In this document: positions 16,700 to 25,495 of the stretch, one piece after another
Layout: each line of letters opens with the position of its first letter
Position numbering within the stretch: position 1 is the first letter of the stretch
Origin: Ottowia testudinis
GTDB lineage: Bacteria > Pseudomonadota > Gammaproteobacteria > Burkholderiales > Burkholderiaceae_C
DNA: 64,000 nucleotides
Direction: 5' to 3'
Assembly: GCF_017498525.1 (NCBI RefSeq)
Contig: NZ_CP071796.1
Coordinates: forward strand, 3,782,001 to 3,846,000
Notes under the pieces: model-generated
Seen by the model: the letters and a program-made list of their open reading frames with translations, nothing else
What the model was told of the DNA's origin: nothing
The model's database searches: none
Program-made: the position numbers and the translations under genes

Positions 16700-17836
16700 T
16701 CACCGCGCGTTGCGCCGCCCGTGGGCCAGAAAGAAGCGCAGCATTTCGGCCGTGGCGTCTGGCCCCGACGGGTCGGTGAACGAGCCGGCAGCGTGCCCGC
16801 CCGACCAGGCGTGGCCCGCGCCGTGCACCAGCCAGTGCTCGGCCACCACCTGGCCAGCGGCGTCGCGCTGCACGCGGCGGGTGCTGGCGCGGCGGCCGGG
16901 GGGCGCCACGCGTTCAGCCTGCGCGCGGGCGCCGGCTGGCGTGGCGGCGGCCAGCACCTGCTCGCCGTTGGCGGGGTGCACGGTGCGGTCGGCGTCGCCG
17001 TGGAACACGATGGTCGGCACCGCCGCGCGCCGCGCCGCCGGGGCGCCGCGCTGCATGGCGGCCAGGCCCGAGGGCAGATCGTGCGCGCTGCCCGCCGCCA
17101 AGCCCGAGTGCACGCCGACCGCCGCAAACAGCTCGGGGTGCGCCTGCCCCAGGATGGCCGCCATGGCGCCGCCCGCCGACAAGCCCGCCACGTAGACGCG
17201 GCCCGGGTCGATGGCGTGCTGCGCCATCACCTGCCGCACCATGCCGGCCAGGATGGCGGGCTCGCCCCGCGCGGCGGCCTGGTGGCTGTGCTTGAACCAG
17301 TTCCAGCAGCGCTGCGGGTTCAAGCGCGCCGCCTGCTCGGGGTACAGCACGAACAGGCCCTGCGCGCGCGCCGCCTCGTTCATGCCGGTGCCGCGGGCAA
17401 AGTCCAGCGTGTCTTGCGTGCAGCCGTGCAGCATCACCACCAGCGGCAGAGGCCGGCTGCCGGCTTGCGGCGGAATGTAGAGCCGGTAGTCGCGCGCGCC
17501 GGCGCTGGGGTGGGCGTAGTGCCCGGCGATGAAGGTGTCGGGCGCGCCGGCGGCGGGGCATGGGGTTCTCAAGTCTTTGGGGGCTTTTGCGCCCGTCCGG
17601 TAAGCGCGGTCAGCTATGTCATTGATAGCATCGGTAAAGCGTGTGGATTCGACCACGCGCGCCTGCACGTCGATCACGTCAGCGCCATGGGCTGGCGCGG
17701 GGCGCAGGGCGCCCATGGCGCGGCCGTCGCCCTCGGCGCCCAGCGCGCGCTGAATCAGGGCGGTGGCGGCGGCCAGCTGGCCGGCCTGGGTGAGGCGCGT
17801 GGCCTCGCCCATCAGTTGATGGAATTGGGGGGTCAT
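16700..17836 (-). CDS. PHB-depolymerase-family alpha/beta-hydrolase esterase
   Basis: 378 residues. The hydrolase core starts near residue 105 (RDYRLYIPPQAGSRPLPLVV, MLHGCTQDTLDFARGTGMNE). The nucleophile elbow is YVAGLSAGGAMAA, and the acid and His come from TIVFHGDADRTVHPANGE and VHGAGHAWSGG. This is the LpqC/feruloyl-esterase-like PHB depolymerase family; there is no clear signal peptide, so it may act inside the cell. Residues 69-90 (FTDAINDIADRAYRTGAKAP) are encoded by a copy of the interspersed repeat, in the poorly conserved N-terminal region. A good AGGAAG precedes the ATG at 17836. Confidence 0.85.
   Translation of the reverse strand: MTPQFHQLMGEATRLTQAGQLAAATALIQRALGAEGDGRAMGALRPAPAHGADVIDVQARVVESTRFTDAINDIADRAYRTGAKAPKDLRTPCPAAGAPDTFIAGHYAHPSAGARDYRLYIPPQAGSRPLPLVVMLHGCTQDTLDFARGTGMNEAARAQGLFVLYPEQAARLNPQRCWNWFKHSHQAAARGEPAILAGMVRQVMAQHAIDPGRVYVAGLSAGGAMAAILGQAHPELFAAVGVHSGLAAGSAHDLPSGLAAMQRGAPAARRAAVPTIVFHGDADRTVHPANGEQVLAAATPAGARAQAERVAPPGRRASTRRVQRDAAGQVVAEHWLVHGAGHAWSGGHAAGSFTDPSGPDATAEMLRFFLAHGRRNAR
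17568..17630. repeat. Interspersed repeat copy inside PHB-depolymerase-like gene
   Basis: Plus strand: CTCAAGTCTTTGGGGGCTTT, TGCGCCCGTCCGGTAAGCGC, GGTCAGCTATGTCATTGATA. The blocks and order equal the reverse of the family consensus. It is read in frame as residues 69-90 of the esterase. Confidence 0.75.
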
Positions 17837-17866
17837 GGCTTCCTGGGGGAGGGTAATGGGGACAGG

Positions 17867-18289
17867 TCAGCGCAGCCGGCCCTGCAGGGCGGCCTTGACC
17901 TCGGGCGACGCGTGCAGCGCGCCCAGCACGGTGATGGAAGCGATGGTGGCCAGCGCCAGTTCGGGCGTCACGTCGCGCCCTACGGTGGCCAGGCCCAGCA
18001 CGCGGATGTCGAGCTGCTCGCCCGCATCGCGCACCGCCTGCAACTGCGCGGCGTCGAAATGCTGGATGCCCAGCACCAGCATGCGCCGCGCAATCGCCTG
18101 GCGCAGCGCGTCGTGGTGCGCGCCCAGTTGGTTGCGCACGGCGGTGCGGATCAGGTCGGTGCGGTTGGCGTAAAAGCCCTCTTGCACCAGCAGGTCGATC
18201 TGGCCCAGGTCGACACAGCCCAGGTTGATGGTGATTTTTTCGTCCGCCGGGCGGGCGGCGGGCTGGGCAAGCGCGGGTTTGCGTGGCAT
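17867..18289 (-). CDS. CopG-type ribbon-helix-helix transcriptional regulator
   Basis: 140 residues. Residues 17-60 (KITINLGCVDLGQIDLLVQE, GFYANRTDLIRTAVRNQL) form a ribbon-helix-helix DNA-binding unit; a longer C-terminal domain of unknown role follows. The gene lies just downstream of a palindrome that is probably its own operator and upstream of the esterase gene, separated by about 30 bases, so they may be cotranscribed. The target beyond itself is unknown. Confidence 0.8.
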   Translation of the reverse strand: MPRKPALAQPAARPADEKITINLGCVDLGQIDLLVQEGFYANRTDLIRTAVRNQLGAHHDALRQAIARRMLVLGIQHFDAAQLQAVRDAGEQLDIRVLGLATVGRDVTPELALATIASITVLGALHASPEVKAALQGRLR

Positions 18290-18303
18290 GGCGCCACTAT
18301 AAA

Positions 18304-18321
18304 ACCATCCATGTGGATGGT
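18304..18321. promoter_or_regulatory. Palindrome, likely ribbon-helix-helix operator
   Basis: ACCATCCA (18304-18311), TG, TGGATGGT (18314-18321): exact inverted arms 15 bases upstream of the ribbon-helix-helix regulator start at 18289. Compact palindromes at this position are typical autoregulatory sites for this family. Confidence 0.65.
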
Positions 18322-18357
18322 ATTAGCCCGGTTTTTTGATTAGAGGCCTGCGCCTAA

Positions 18358-18762
18358 TCAGGCCGCCGCGTCGGGCAGCACCGCCGTCACCTCGATCTCG
18401 ACCTTGGCGCGCGCTTCCATCAGGGCGGCCACTTCCACGCAGGTCATGGCCGGGAAGTTCTTGCCGATCACCTCACGGTACACGCCGCCCAGCTCTTTCA
18501 GGCGCGCGTTGTATTCCACGCGGTCGATCACGTACCAGGTCATGCGCACCATGTGTTCGGGGCCGGCCCCGGCTTCGCGCAGCACGGCGACGACGTTTTG
18601 CAGCGTCTGGCGCGTCTGTTCGATGAAGTCGTCGGTCTCGAACTGCTGCTGGGCGTTCCAGCCGATCTGACCGCCGACGAAGACCAGCGTGCCGCGCGCG
18701 GCGATGCCGTTGGCGTAGCCCTTGGCGGGCGCCCAGCCGGGGGGTTGAAGAATGTTCATCAT
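18358..18762 (-). CDS. RidA/YjgF-family enamine/imine deaminase-like protein
   Basis: 134 residues. RidA landmarks: RGTLVFVGGQIGWN, FIEQTRQTLQNVVAVLREAG, HMVRMTWYVID and FPAMTCVEVAALMEARAKVEIEVT. RidA hydrolyses reactive enamines and imines. The ATG at 18762 overlaps the stop of the aryl-CoA ligase (ATGA). It is the last gene of the 2-aminobenzoate-type cluster, whose ring-reduction product still carries an amino/enamine group, so hydrolytic removal of that nitrogen is a plausible role (inference). Confidence 0.85.
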   Translation of the reverse strand: MMNILQPPGWAPAKGYANGIAARGTLVFVGGQIGWNAQQQFETDDFIEQTRQTLQNVVAVLREAGAGPEHMVRMTWYVIDRVEYNARLKELGGVYREVIGKNFPAMTCVEVAALMEARAKVEIEVTAVLPDAAA

Positions 18763-20378
18763 GTCTGTCTCAATTTGAAGCGCTGCAGCTTGCCGGTCTC
18801 GGTGCGCGGCAGCGCGCCGACGAACTCGATCTCGCGCGGGTATTTGTAGGGCGCGATGCTGTTCTTGACGTGGTCTTGCAGCATCTTGACCATGGCCGCA
18901 TCGCCCACCTCGCCGGCTTTCAGCACCACCACGGCCTTGATGATCATGCCGCGCTCGTCGTCGGGCTTGCCGATCACGCCGCATTCGGCCACGGCCGGGT
19001 GCGCCAGCAGACAATCCTCCACCTCGGGGCCGCCGACGTTGTAGCCGGCGGTGATGATCATGTCGTCATCGCGCGACTGGTAGTGGAAGTAGCCATCGTC
19101 GTCTTGCACAAACGCATCGCCCGGGCGGTTCCAGCCATCCGGCACGTAGCTGGCTTGGCGCGCGTCGTCCATGTAGCGGCAGCCGGTGGGGCCGATGACG
19201 GCCAGCTTGCCGATCTGCCCGCGCGGCAGTTCGTGCCCGGCGTCATCGACCACCTTGGCCTGGTAGCCCGGCACCACCTTGCCGATGGCGCCGGCACGCA
19301 CCTCGGCACCGGCCGACGAGATAAAGATGTGGAACATCTCGGTGGCGCCAATGCCGTCCAGCATCTCGATGCCGGTGGCCTGCTTCCACAACTGGCGCGT
19401 GGCGTCGGGCAGCGCCTCGCCCGCGCTCACGCAGGTGCGCAGGGTGGGGATGCCGATGGACTGCACGTGCGGCGCCAGCTGCCGATAAAAGGTGGGCGAG
19501 GTGTAGCAGATGGTGACGCCCTGCTCGCGCATCTGCCGCACCATGGTCTCGGGGTTGTAGTTGGCGTCGGGGTAGTAGATGCTGGCGCCGGCCCACATGG
19601 GGAACAGCAGCAGCCCGCCCAGGCCGAAGGTGAAGGCCAGCGGCGGCGAGCCTGTGACCACGTCGTCGGGCGTGGCGCGCAGCACGTGGCGCGGCCAGGC
19701 CTGGCAGGCGGCCAGCACGTCGCGGTGCGTGTGCACCACCGCCTTCGGAAGACCGGTGGTGCCGCTGGTGAAGGCGAGCAGGGCAATGTCGTCGGCGGCG
19801 GTTGGGCAGGCGGCAAAGGTGGCCGGCTGACCGGCGATGAGGCGGCCCAAGTCCTGCGGATCGTCCGCCGCGTTGAAGCGCAGCACATGCCGCAAGCCCG
19901 TGTGCCCGCGCTGTGCCTGCTCCAGTTCTTGCAGCAGCCTGGCATCGCAGATGGCCGCCACGGGCTGTGCCTTGTCAAGCACCTTGGCCAGCTCGGTGGC
20001 GCGCAGTAGCGGCATCGTCGCCACCGCGATCAGGCCCGCCTTGACCACCGCCAGCCACGCCAGCGCCATGCCGATCGAGTTGCCGCCGCGCAGCAGCACG
20101 CGGTTGCCGGGCACCAGCTTCAGCTCATGGATCAGGTAATGGGCGATGCGGTCAACACGCTGGCGCGCCTCGTCGTAGGTGAAGGCGACGGTGGGCGAGC
20201 GCAGCAGCGGGCGGGCGGCCCAGCCTTGGGCGGCTGCCCCGTCCAGCAGGTGCGCGACCAGGTTGGCCTGATCGGGAGTGCGCAACTCGGGCAGGTCGTA
20301 GCGCAACGCGGGCCACTGCTCGCGCGGCGGCAGGCGGTCGTGGACGAAGCGGTCGGGTTGGGCGCTGGGGGTGGTCAT
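18759..20378 (-). CDS. 2-aminobenzoate/benzoate-CoA ligase (AMP-forming)
   Basis: 539 residues of the adenylate-forming superfamily. The ATP-binding A3 motif is FTSGTTGLPK at residues 203-212. DGIGATEMFHIFISSAGAEV lies in the middle, the adenine/AMP region ends YMDDARQASY, and the C-terminal lid carries the catalytic lysine in TETGKLQRFK. The N-terminus FVHDRLPPREQWP and the benzoate-CoA-ligase-like ATEMFHIFIS motif place it in the aryl-CoA (benzoate/2-aminobenzoate) ligase group. It should activate anthranilate or an analogue for the monooxygenase/reductase encoded upstream. Overlaps: the start overlaps the acyl-CoA dehydrogenase stop (ATGA) and the stop overlaps RidA. Confidence 0.87.
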   Translation of the reverse strand: MTTPSAQPDRFVHDRLPPREQWPALRYDLPELRTPDQANLVAHLLDGAAAQGWAARPLLRSPTVAFTYDEARQRVDRIAHYLIHELKLVPGNRVLLRGGNSIGMALAWLAVVKAGLIAVATMPLLRATELAKVLDKAQPVAAICDARLLQELEQAQRGHTGLRHVLRFNAADDPQDLGRLIAGQPATFAACPTAADDIALLAFTSGTTGLPKAVVHTHRDVLAACQAWPRHVLRATPDDVVTGSPPLAFTFGLGGLLLFPMWAGASIYYPDANYNPETMVRQMREQGVTICYTSPTFYRQLAPHVQSIGIPTLRTCVSAGEALPDATRQLWKQATGIEMLDGIGATEMFHIFISSAGAEVRAGAIGKVVPGYQAKVVDDAGHELPRGQIGKLAVIGPTGCRYMDDARQASYVPDGWNRPGDAFVQDDDGYFHYQSRDDDMIITAGYNVGGPEVEDCLLAHPAVAECGVIGKPDDERGMIIKAVVVLKAGEVGDAAMVKMLQDHVKNSIAPYKYPREIEFVGALPRTETGKLQRFKLRQT

Positions 20379-21571
20379 GTCAACACTGCCTTTCCGATGA
20401 TCAGCTGCTGCACCTCGGTCGCGCCCTCATAGATGCGCAGCGAGCGAATGTCGCGGTACAGGGATTCGACCTTGGCGCCCACCTCCACACCGCGCCCGCC
20501 GTGCATTTGCAGCGCCATGTCGATCACACGCTGGGCGCTTTCGGTGGCGGTCATCTTGGCCATGGCGGCGGCCACGCTGCGCTCCTTCATCGAGCCTTGC
20601 TGGGTGTCGCGCATCCACGCCGCGCGGTAGGTGAGCAGCGCGCCGGCGTCGATCAGCGCCGCCATCTCGCCCAGCTTGGCCTGCGTCAATTGAAAGTCGG
20701 CCAGCGTCTGGCCGAACATCCTGCGCTGGCGGGCATGGTCGATCGCCTCGGCCAGCGCACGCCGCGCCATGCCCAGCGCCGCGCCGGCCACGCTGGCGCG
20801 AAAGATGTCGAGCGTCTGCATCGCCAGCTTGAAACCGCCGTTGATGTCGCCCAACGGTGCATCTCCCGCCACGGCGCAGTCGGCCAGGTGGAGCGTGGCC
20901 AGCGGGTGCGGCGCCATCACGTGGATGTGGGCGCTGTCATCCAACCCCGCCGCACCCTTGTCGACGATGAAGGCGGTGATGCCGCGGCTGCCGGCCTGCG
21001 GGTCGGTCTTGGCGAACACGCAGTAAAAGTCCGCGATGCCGCCGTTGCTGATCCAGGTCTTGATGCCGTTCAGACGCCAACCCCCGGCATCTGAATGATT
21101 TTGGCCCCCAGCGCTTGATGGCCCTGCGCAAGCAGCTCTTGTTTTCATAGCGGCCACATCGGAACCTGCCTCCGGTTCGCTGAGGGCAAAGGCCGCGATC
21201 TTGTCGCCGCGAGCCACCGCCGGCAGGTAGGCCGCCTGCTGCTGCGGCGTGCCGCCGAGCGAAATGGCGCCGCTGCCCAGGCCCTGCATGGCGAACGCAA
21301 AGTCGACCAGCGGCGAATAGAAGGCCAGCGTCTCGCGCAGCACCACCAGCGCGCGTGAATCCAGCGCAGGCAGCGCGCCGCCGTGCTCGGCCGCGACGCA
21401 GTAGCGCAGCCAGCCGCCCTCGCCCAGTCGCCGCACCCAATCGCGGCAGGCGGCGCGGTCGTCGCGTTCATCGACTTGCTGCGCGGCGGCCCAGTCGGGC
21501 AAGCGCGCGGCGATGTCGCGGTGGGCTTCATCGAAAAAGGGCAGCGCGAGGTGAGTGGTGGAGGAGGTCAT
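20375..21571 (-). CDS. Acyl-CoA dehydrogenase
   Basis: 398 residues, a normal FAD acyl-CoA dehydrogenase. ALSEPEAGSDVAAMKT is the FAD/substrate signature, then WRLNGIKTWISNGGIADFY, RRMFGQTLADFQLTQAKLGEM, the C-terminal QMHGGRGVEVG and the catalytic Glu region LRIYEGATEVQQ. Residues 141-161, between the MKT and WRLNG blocks that are normally separated by only a few residues, are encoded by a repeat copy and look like a pure insertion. In the 2-aminobenzoate-type pathway it would oxidise the ring-derived CoA ester. It is separated from the enoyl-CoA hydratase by a 126-bp inverted repeat element. Confidence 0.88.
   Translation of the reverse strand: MTSSTTHLALPFFDEAHRDIAARLPDWAAAQQVDERDDRAACRDWVRRLGEGGWLRYCVAAEHGGALPALDSRALVVLRETLAFYSPLVDFAFAMQGLGSGAISLGGTPQQQAAYLPAVARGDKIAAFALSEPEAGSDVAAMKTRAACAGPSSAGGQNHSDAGGWRLNGIKTWISNGGIADFYCVFAKTDPQAGSRGITAFIVDKGAAGLDDSAHIHVMAPHPLATLHLADCAVAGDAPLGDINGGFKLAMQTLDIFRASVAGAALGMARRALAEAIDHARQRRMFGQTLADFQLTQAKLGEMAALIDAGALLTYRAAWMRDTQQGSMKERSVAAAMAKMTATESAQRVIDMALQMHGGRGVEVGAKVESLYRDIRSLRIYEGATEVQQLIIGKAVLT
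21091..21150. repeat. Interspersed repeat copy inserted in acyl-CoA dehydrogenase
   Basis: Minus-strand reading: CTATGAAAACAAGAGCTGCT, TGCGCAGGGCCATCAAGCGC, TGGGGGCCAAAATCATTCAG. This is a near-canonical copy. It encodes residues 141-161 in frame, in a surface loop where family members are much shorter. Confidence 0.8.
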
Positions 21572-21590
21572 GGTGTTGGAAGCGCTTTAT

Positions 21591-21716
21591 GAATACCGGA
21601 CGCAGAGGACGCAGAAGTTACGCAGAGGACGCAAAAGGAAAACCAAAATTTTTTGAATTCTTCTGCGTCCTCTGCGAATCCTTTGCGTCCTCTGCGTCCT
21701 CTGCGTCCTGGTATTC
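21591..21716. repeat. 126-bp inverted repeat element of CGCAGAGGACGCA units
   Basis: The ends are exact inverted copies (GAATACC at 21591-21597, GGTATTC at 21710-21716). Inside, the left arm has two GCAGAGGACGCA units and the right arm three complementary TGCGTCCTCTGCG units, around an AT-rich centre with GAATTC. RNA from either strand could fold into a long hairpin. It fills the gap between the enoyl-CoA hydratase and acyl-CoA dehydrogenase genes. No ORF is contained. Confidence 0.85.
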
Positions 21717-21721
21717 GCATT

Positions 21722-22579
21722 TCAGTCACCAAGAAACACCGGCTTCTGCTTGGCCGCAAAGGCCTCGTACGCACGCCGGAAGTCCTGCGTCTGCATGCAG
21801 ATGGCCTGCGCCTGCGCTTCGGCTTCGATGGCCTGTTCGATCGTCATGGCCCACTCTTGCGACAGCATGGTCTTGGTCATGCCGTGCCCAAAAGTGGGGC
21901 CGGCGGCCAGTTCGCGCGCCATCGCGGTGGCTTTGTCCAGCAGTTCACCGCTGTCGTGCAACGCGTTGAAGAAGCCCCAGGCCAGCCCCTCTTGCGCCGT
22001 CATGGAGCGACCGGTGAACAGCAATTCGCTCGCGCGACCCTGGCCGATCACGCGCGGCAACAACGCGCAGGCGCCCATGTCGGCGCCGGCCAGGCCCACG
22101 CGGGTGAACAGGAAGGCCGTCTTGGTGGCGGGCGAGCCGTAGCGCAAGTCGCAGGCCAGCGCCATCATGGCGCCGGCGCCGGCGCACACGCCGTCGATGG
22201 CGCCAATGACGGGTTGCGGGCAGCCGCGCATGGCCTTGACCAGATCGCCCGTCATGCGGGTGAATTCCAGCAGCTCGGGCATCGTCATTTTGGTGAGCGG
22301 GCCGATGATGTCGTGCACGTCGCCGCCTGAGCAGAAGTTGCCGCCTTCGCCCGTCACCACCACCGCCTTCACGTCGGTGGCGTAGCGCAGCCCGTTGAAC
22401 AGGTCGCGCAGTTCGCCATAGCTGTCGAAGGTGAGCGGGTTCTTGCGCTCGGGCCGGTTCAGGCTGACGGTGCCCACGCCTTGGGCGTCGCAGGCCCAGG
22501 CGAAGTGTTTGGCCTGATACGGCGCGCGGGCGTCGAACTGGGGGCGCATGGGGTTGCCCGCGCCGATGTAGTGCTTCAT
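21722..22579 (-). CDS. Enoyl-CoA hydratase/isomerase family protein
   Basis: 285 residues of the crotonase superfamily. The oxyanion-hole blocks are [19 protein letters not shown] and [20 protein letters not shown], followed by [20 protein letters not shown], with the acidic residues expected for hydratase activity not resolved by eye. Its N-terminus has an extension ([20 protein letters not shown]) typical of homologues beside 2-aminobenzoyl-CoA monooxygenase genes. It probably hydrates or opens the cyclic CoA intermediate. The ATG at 22579 overlaps the MarR stop (ATGA). Confidence 0.87.
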   Translation of the reverse strand: MKHYIGAGNPMRPQFDARAPYQAKHFAWACDAQGVGTVSLNRPERKNPLTFDSYGELRDLFNGLRYATDVKAVVVTGEGGNFCSGGDVHDIIGPLTKMTMPELLEFTRMTGDLVKAMRGCPQPVIGAIDGVCAGAGAMMALACDLRYGSPATKTAFLFTRVGLAGADMGACALLPRVIGQGRASELLFTGRSMTAQEGLAWGFFNALHDSGELLDKATAMARELAAGPTFGHGMTKTMLSQEWAMTIEQAIEAEAQAQAICMQTQDFRRAYEAFAAKQKPVFLGD

Positions 22580-23040
22580 GCCGTCTCCAGAAAGTGGTGC
22601 TTTACCTTGCCCAGCAAGGTGTGCAGGGTTTGAATGTCGCGCGCACTCAGGCCCGCGAAAGCGTCCACGATCCACGCCTCGTGCGCATGGGCCATGGCGT
22701 TGAACTGTTTGCGGCCCTTGGCCGTGAGGCGCACGCGGTAGGCGCGCCGGTCGCCCTCCACCTCGGCGCGCTCGACCAGGCCTTCGGCCTCCAGCTGGTC
22801 GGTGATGCCGGTGATGTTGCCGCCCGTCACCATCATGCGGCGCGACAGCTCGTTCATGCGCATGCCTTCGGGCGCGCGCTCCAGCTGCGCCATCAGGTCG
22901 AAGCGCGGCAAGGTGGTATCGAACTGCTCGCGCAGATCGGTGCGCACCTGCTTTTCGATCAGCTGTGCGCAGGTCAGCAGGCGCAGCCACAGGCGCAGCT
23001 CATCGGGGTGTTCGGCGTGGGCGCGGGCTTCAAGGTCCAT
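22576..23040 (-). CDS. MarR-family transcriptional regulator
   Basis: 154 residues. The winged helix occupies the middle (about 55-120): [40 protein letters not shown] and the wing [16 protein letters not shown]. MarR regulators in aromatic-CoA clusters often sense the CoA thioester; that is likely but inferred here. It starts 4 bases after the monooxygenase/reductase stop and is coupled to the hydratase. An AT-rich imperfect palindrome upstream of the first gene is a candidate target. Confidence 0.85.
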   Translation of the reverse strand: MDLEARAHAEHPDELRLWLRLLTCAQLIEKQVRTDLREQFDTTLPRFDLMAQLERAPEGMRMNELSRRMMVTGGNITGITDQLEAEGLVERAEVEGDRRAYRVRLTAKGRKQFNAMAHAHEAWIVDAFAGLSARDIQTLHTLLGKVKHHFLETA

Positions 23041-23044
23041 GGCG

Positions 23045-25486
23045 TCACACCGTCGCCGCTGTGGCGTTTGCTATGGGTTGCGGAGCTGCTTGCGCTGGAT
23101 TGGCGGGCGCCAGAGCCGCTTTTTGTCTTGCAAGCTCACGGTACAGCTGGTCGCGCCCGCTGAGGTACTGGCGCGGCCAGGTGATGGCCTGGCTTTGCAG
23201 CTTGGCGGCTTCGTGCAACGTCCACGCCGGGTCAGCCAGGTGCGGGCGGCCCACAGCACACAGATCGGCGCGGCCGGCGGCAATGATGCTGTTGGCGTGA
23301 TCTGCCTCACTGATCGCGCCCACGGCCATGGTGGCGATGCCGGCTTCGTTGCGGATGCGGTCGGCAAACGGCGTCTGGTACATGCGGCCGTACACCGGCT
23401 GGGCGGCGCGCGTGGTCTGGCCGGATGAAACGTCGATCACGTCGCAGCCCGCGGCATTGAACAGCTTGGCGATCGCCAGCGCATCGGCCGGCGTGGTGCC
23501 GCCGGGCGCCCAGTCGTGGGCCGAGATGCGCACGCTCATCGGCTTGTCTTGCGGCCAGGCCGCGCGCATGGCGGCGAACACTTCCAACGGGTAGCGGCAA
23601 CGGTTTTCCAGCGCGCCACCGTATTCATCCGTGCGCTGGTTGGTCAGGGGGCTGATGAAGGAAGACAGCAGGTAGCCGTGCGCGCAGTGCAGCTCCAGCC
23701 AATCAAAACCCGCCGCATCGGCACGGCGCGTGGCGGCCACGAAGGCGTCGCGCAGCGCGTCCATGTCGGCGCGGGTCAAGGCTTGCGGGGTCTGGTTCTG
23801 CTCGCCATACGGCACTTGGCTGGCAGCGACCAGCGGCCAGTTGCCGTCGGGCAGCGGCTCGTCGATGGCGTCCCAGCCCAACTGGGTCGAGCCTTTCGGC
23901 CCACTGTGGCCCAGCTGAATGCCGATGGCCGCGTCGCTGTCGGCGTGAACAAAATCGACGATGCGCTTGAACGCCGCCTGCTGCGCGTCGCTCTCAAGCG
24001 CCGGACAGCCGGGGCTGATGCGGCCGTCGAAGCCGTGGCGGTGCGTGGGCGAGGTCATCTCCACCATCACCAGCGCCGCACCGCCGACGGCGCGCGCGCC
24101 CAGGTGCATCAGGTGCCAGTCGCCCACCACACCGTCTTGCGCGCTGTACTGAGCCATGGGTGAAACAACGATGCGGTTCTTCAGCGTGAGCCCGCGCACC
24201 GTGAAGGGCGTCAGCATGGGCGGCACGGTCGCTCCTGAAACAGGAGCTGCTTGCGCTTCACTGGCAGGCGCTAGAGGCGTATTTGACTCAAAACCCACGG
24301 GCGCCGGGCGGGTGCGCGCAAACCAGTCCTCGTAGCCTTCGAGCCAGGCCGCGTCGCGCAGGCGCAGGTTCTCGTGGCTGATGCGCTGGCTGCGCGTGAG
24401 CATGCTGTACATGAACTGCGGCGGCTGGAGCGTGTCGCAATAGCGCTCGCCGCACACCTCGAACCATTCCATGGCGTTCCAGGCGGCGTTTTGCAGTTTC
24501 ACCGCCTCAACGCTGCGCAGTTCTTGATAGCGCGTCAGCACATCGCCAATGCGCTCGGGCTCATCGCCCATTTCAAGAAACAGGCGCGTGAGTTCGATCG
24601 CGTCTTCAATGGCCAATTTTGTGCCCGAGCCGATGGCGAAATGCGCCGTGTGCACCGCATCGCCCATCAGCACCACGTGCGCGCCGTGCTGGTTCTTGAG
24701 CCACCACTGCTCGCACTTCACGCGCTGGAAGTTGAGCCACGCCGAGCCGCGCAGGTGGCGCGCGTTGGTCATCAGCGGGTAGCCGCGCAGCGTGCCGGCG
24801 AACAGCTTTTCGCAGAAGGCAATGGATTCGTCCTGCGTCGCCGTGTCGAGCCCGTGCGCCAGCCACACGTGCTCGGGGCATTCGACGATGAAGGTGGTGG
24901 TGTTCTCGTCGAACTTGTAGATGTGGGCCTGAAACCAGCCGTGCTCCGTCTTCTCGAACACGAAGGTGAAGGCGTCGTAAAGCCGGTTTGTACCCAGCCA
25001 GATGTAGCGGTTGGGGCGCACCACCAGCTCGGGCTGGAACACGTCGGCATGCAGCGTGCGGATCCTGGAGTTGATGCCGTCGCTGGCGATGATCAGGTCG
25101 GCATCGGGGAATTCAGCGTCGGAGTTCACATCGGTCTCGAACACCAGCTTGACGCCCAGTTGTTCGCAGCGCGCCTGCAGGATGTTCAGCAGCTTCTTGC
25201 GCCCAATGCCCACGAAGCCGTGACCGCCCGAGCGGATCACCTCGCCCTTGAAGTCCAGCTCGATGTCGTCCCAGTGGTTGAACGCCTGCTCGATCTCGTC
25301 CGCCGTCGCCTTGTCCCACTGGCGCATGTTGTCCATGGTGGCATCGGAAAACACCACACCCCAACCAAAGGTGTCGTAGGGCTTGTTGCGCTCGACCACG
25401 GTGATGTCGTGGGCCGGGTTGTGCTGCTTCATCAGCAGTGCGAAGTACAGGCCAGCGGGGCCGCCGCCGATGCAGACGATGTTCAT
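23045..25486 (-). CDS. 2-aminobenzoyl-CoA monooxygenase/reductase-type fusion (salicylyl-CoA 5-hydroxylase/oxidoreductase family)
   Basis: 813 residues, two enzymes in one chain. The N-terminal flavin monooxygenase covers about 1-395: [20 protein letters not shown] for FAD, and [20 protein letters not shown] as the second FAD motif. The C-terminal old-yellow-enzyme domain runs from about 425: [50 protein letters not shown]. The family hydroxylates and partly reduces the ring of 2-aminobenzoyl-CoA or hydroxylates salicylyl-CoA at C5; with an aryl-CoA ligase and RidA nearby, 2-aminobenzoyl-CoA is the more likely substrate. Two interspersed-repeat copies lie in the coding region: one in the inter-domain linker (398-419), one at the C-terminus (786-807). 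First gene of the operon. Confidence 0.88.
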   Translation of the reverse strand: MNIVCIGGGPAGLYFALLMKQHNPAHDITVVERNKPYDTFGWGVVFSDATMDNMRQWDKATADEIEQAFNHWDDIELDFKGEVIRSGGHGFVGIGRKKLLNILQARCEQLGVKLVFETDVNSDAEFPDADLIIASDGINSRIRTLHADVFQPELVVRPNRYIWLGTNRLYDAFTFVFEKTEHGWFQAHIYKFDENTTTFIVECPEHVWLAHGLDTATQDESIAFCEKLFAGTLRGYPLMTNARHLRGSAWLNFQRVKCEQWWLKNQHGAHVVLMGDAVHTAHFAIGSGTKLAIEDAIELTRLFLEMGDEPERIGDVLTRYQELRSVEAVKLQNAAWNAMEWFEVCGERYCDTLQPPQFMYSMLTRSQRISHENLRLRDAAWLEGYEDWFARTRPAPVGFESNTPLAPASEAQAAPVSGATVPPMLTPFTVRGLTLKNRIVVSPMAQYSAQDGVVGDWHLMHLGARAVGGAALVMVEMTSPTHRHGFDGRISPGCPALESDAQQAAFKRIVDFVHADSDAAIGIQLGHSGPKGSTQLGWDAIDEPLPDGNWPLVAASQVPYGEQNQTPQALTRADMDALRDAFVAATRRADAAGFDWLELHCAHGYLLSSFISPLTNQRTDEYGGALENRCRYPLEVFAAMRAAWPQDKPMSVRISAHDWAPGGTTPADALAIAKLFNAAGCDVIDVSSGQTTRAAQPVYGRMYQTPFADRIRNEAGIATMAVGAISEADHANSIIAAGRADLCAVGRPHLADPAWTLHEAAKLQSQAITWPRQYLSGRDQLYRELARQKAALAPANPAQAAPQPIANATAATV
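23068..23130. repeat. Interspersed repeat copy at 3' end of monooxygenase/reductase gene
   Basis: Plus strand: TTGCTATGGGTTGCGGAGCT, GCTTGCGCTGGATTGGCGGG, CGCCAGAGCCGCTTTTTGTC. It matches the family blocks GAGCTGCTTGCGCT, GGGCGCCAGAGCCG. It encodes residues 786-807 of the 813-residue protein, an Ala/Pro-rich tail beyond the reductase domain. Confidence 0.7.
24232..24294. repeat. Interspersed repeat copy in inter-domain linker
   Basis: Plus strand: CTCCTGAAACAGGAGCTGCT, TGCGCTTCACTGGCAGGCGC, TAGAGGCGTATTTGACTCAA. This copy is close to the consensus, including the AGGCGCTAGAGGC and ATTTGACTCAAA blocks. It encodes residues 398-419, exactly between the monooxygenase and reductase domains. Confidence 0.8.
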
Positions 25487-25495
25487 AGCTGAATA

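Noticed and set aside
18338-18359. Hairpin GATTAG...CTAATC near the RidA stop as terminator
   Set aside because: The T run lies on the wrong side of the stem for either transcript, and the stem has a bulge.
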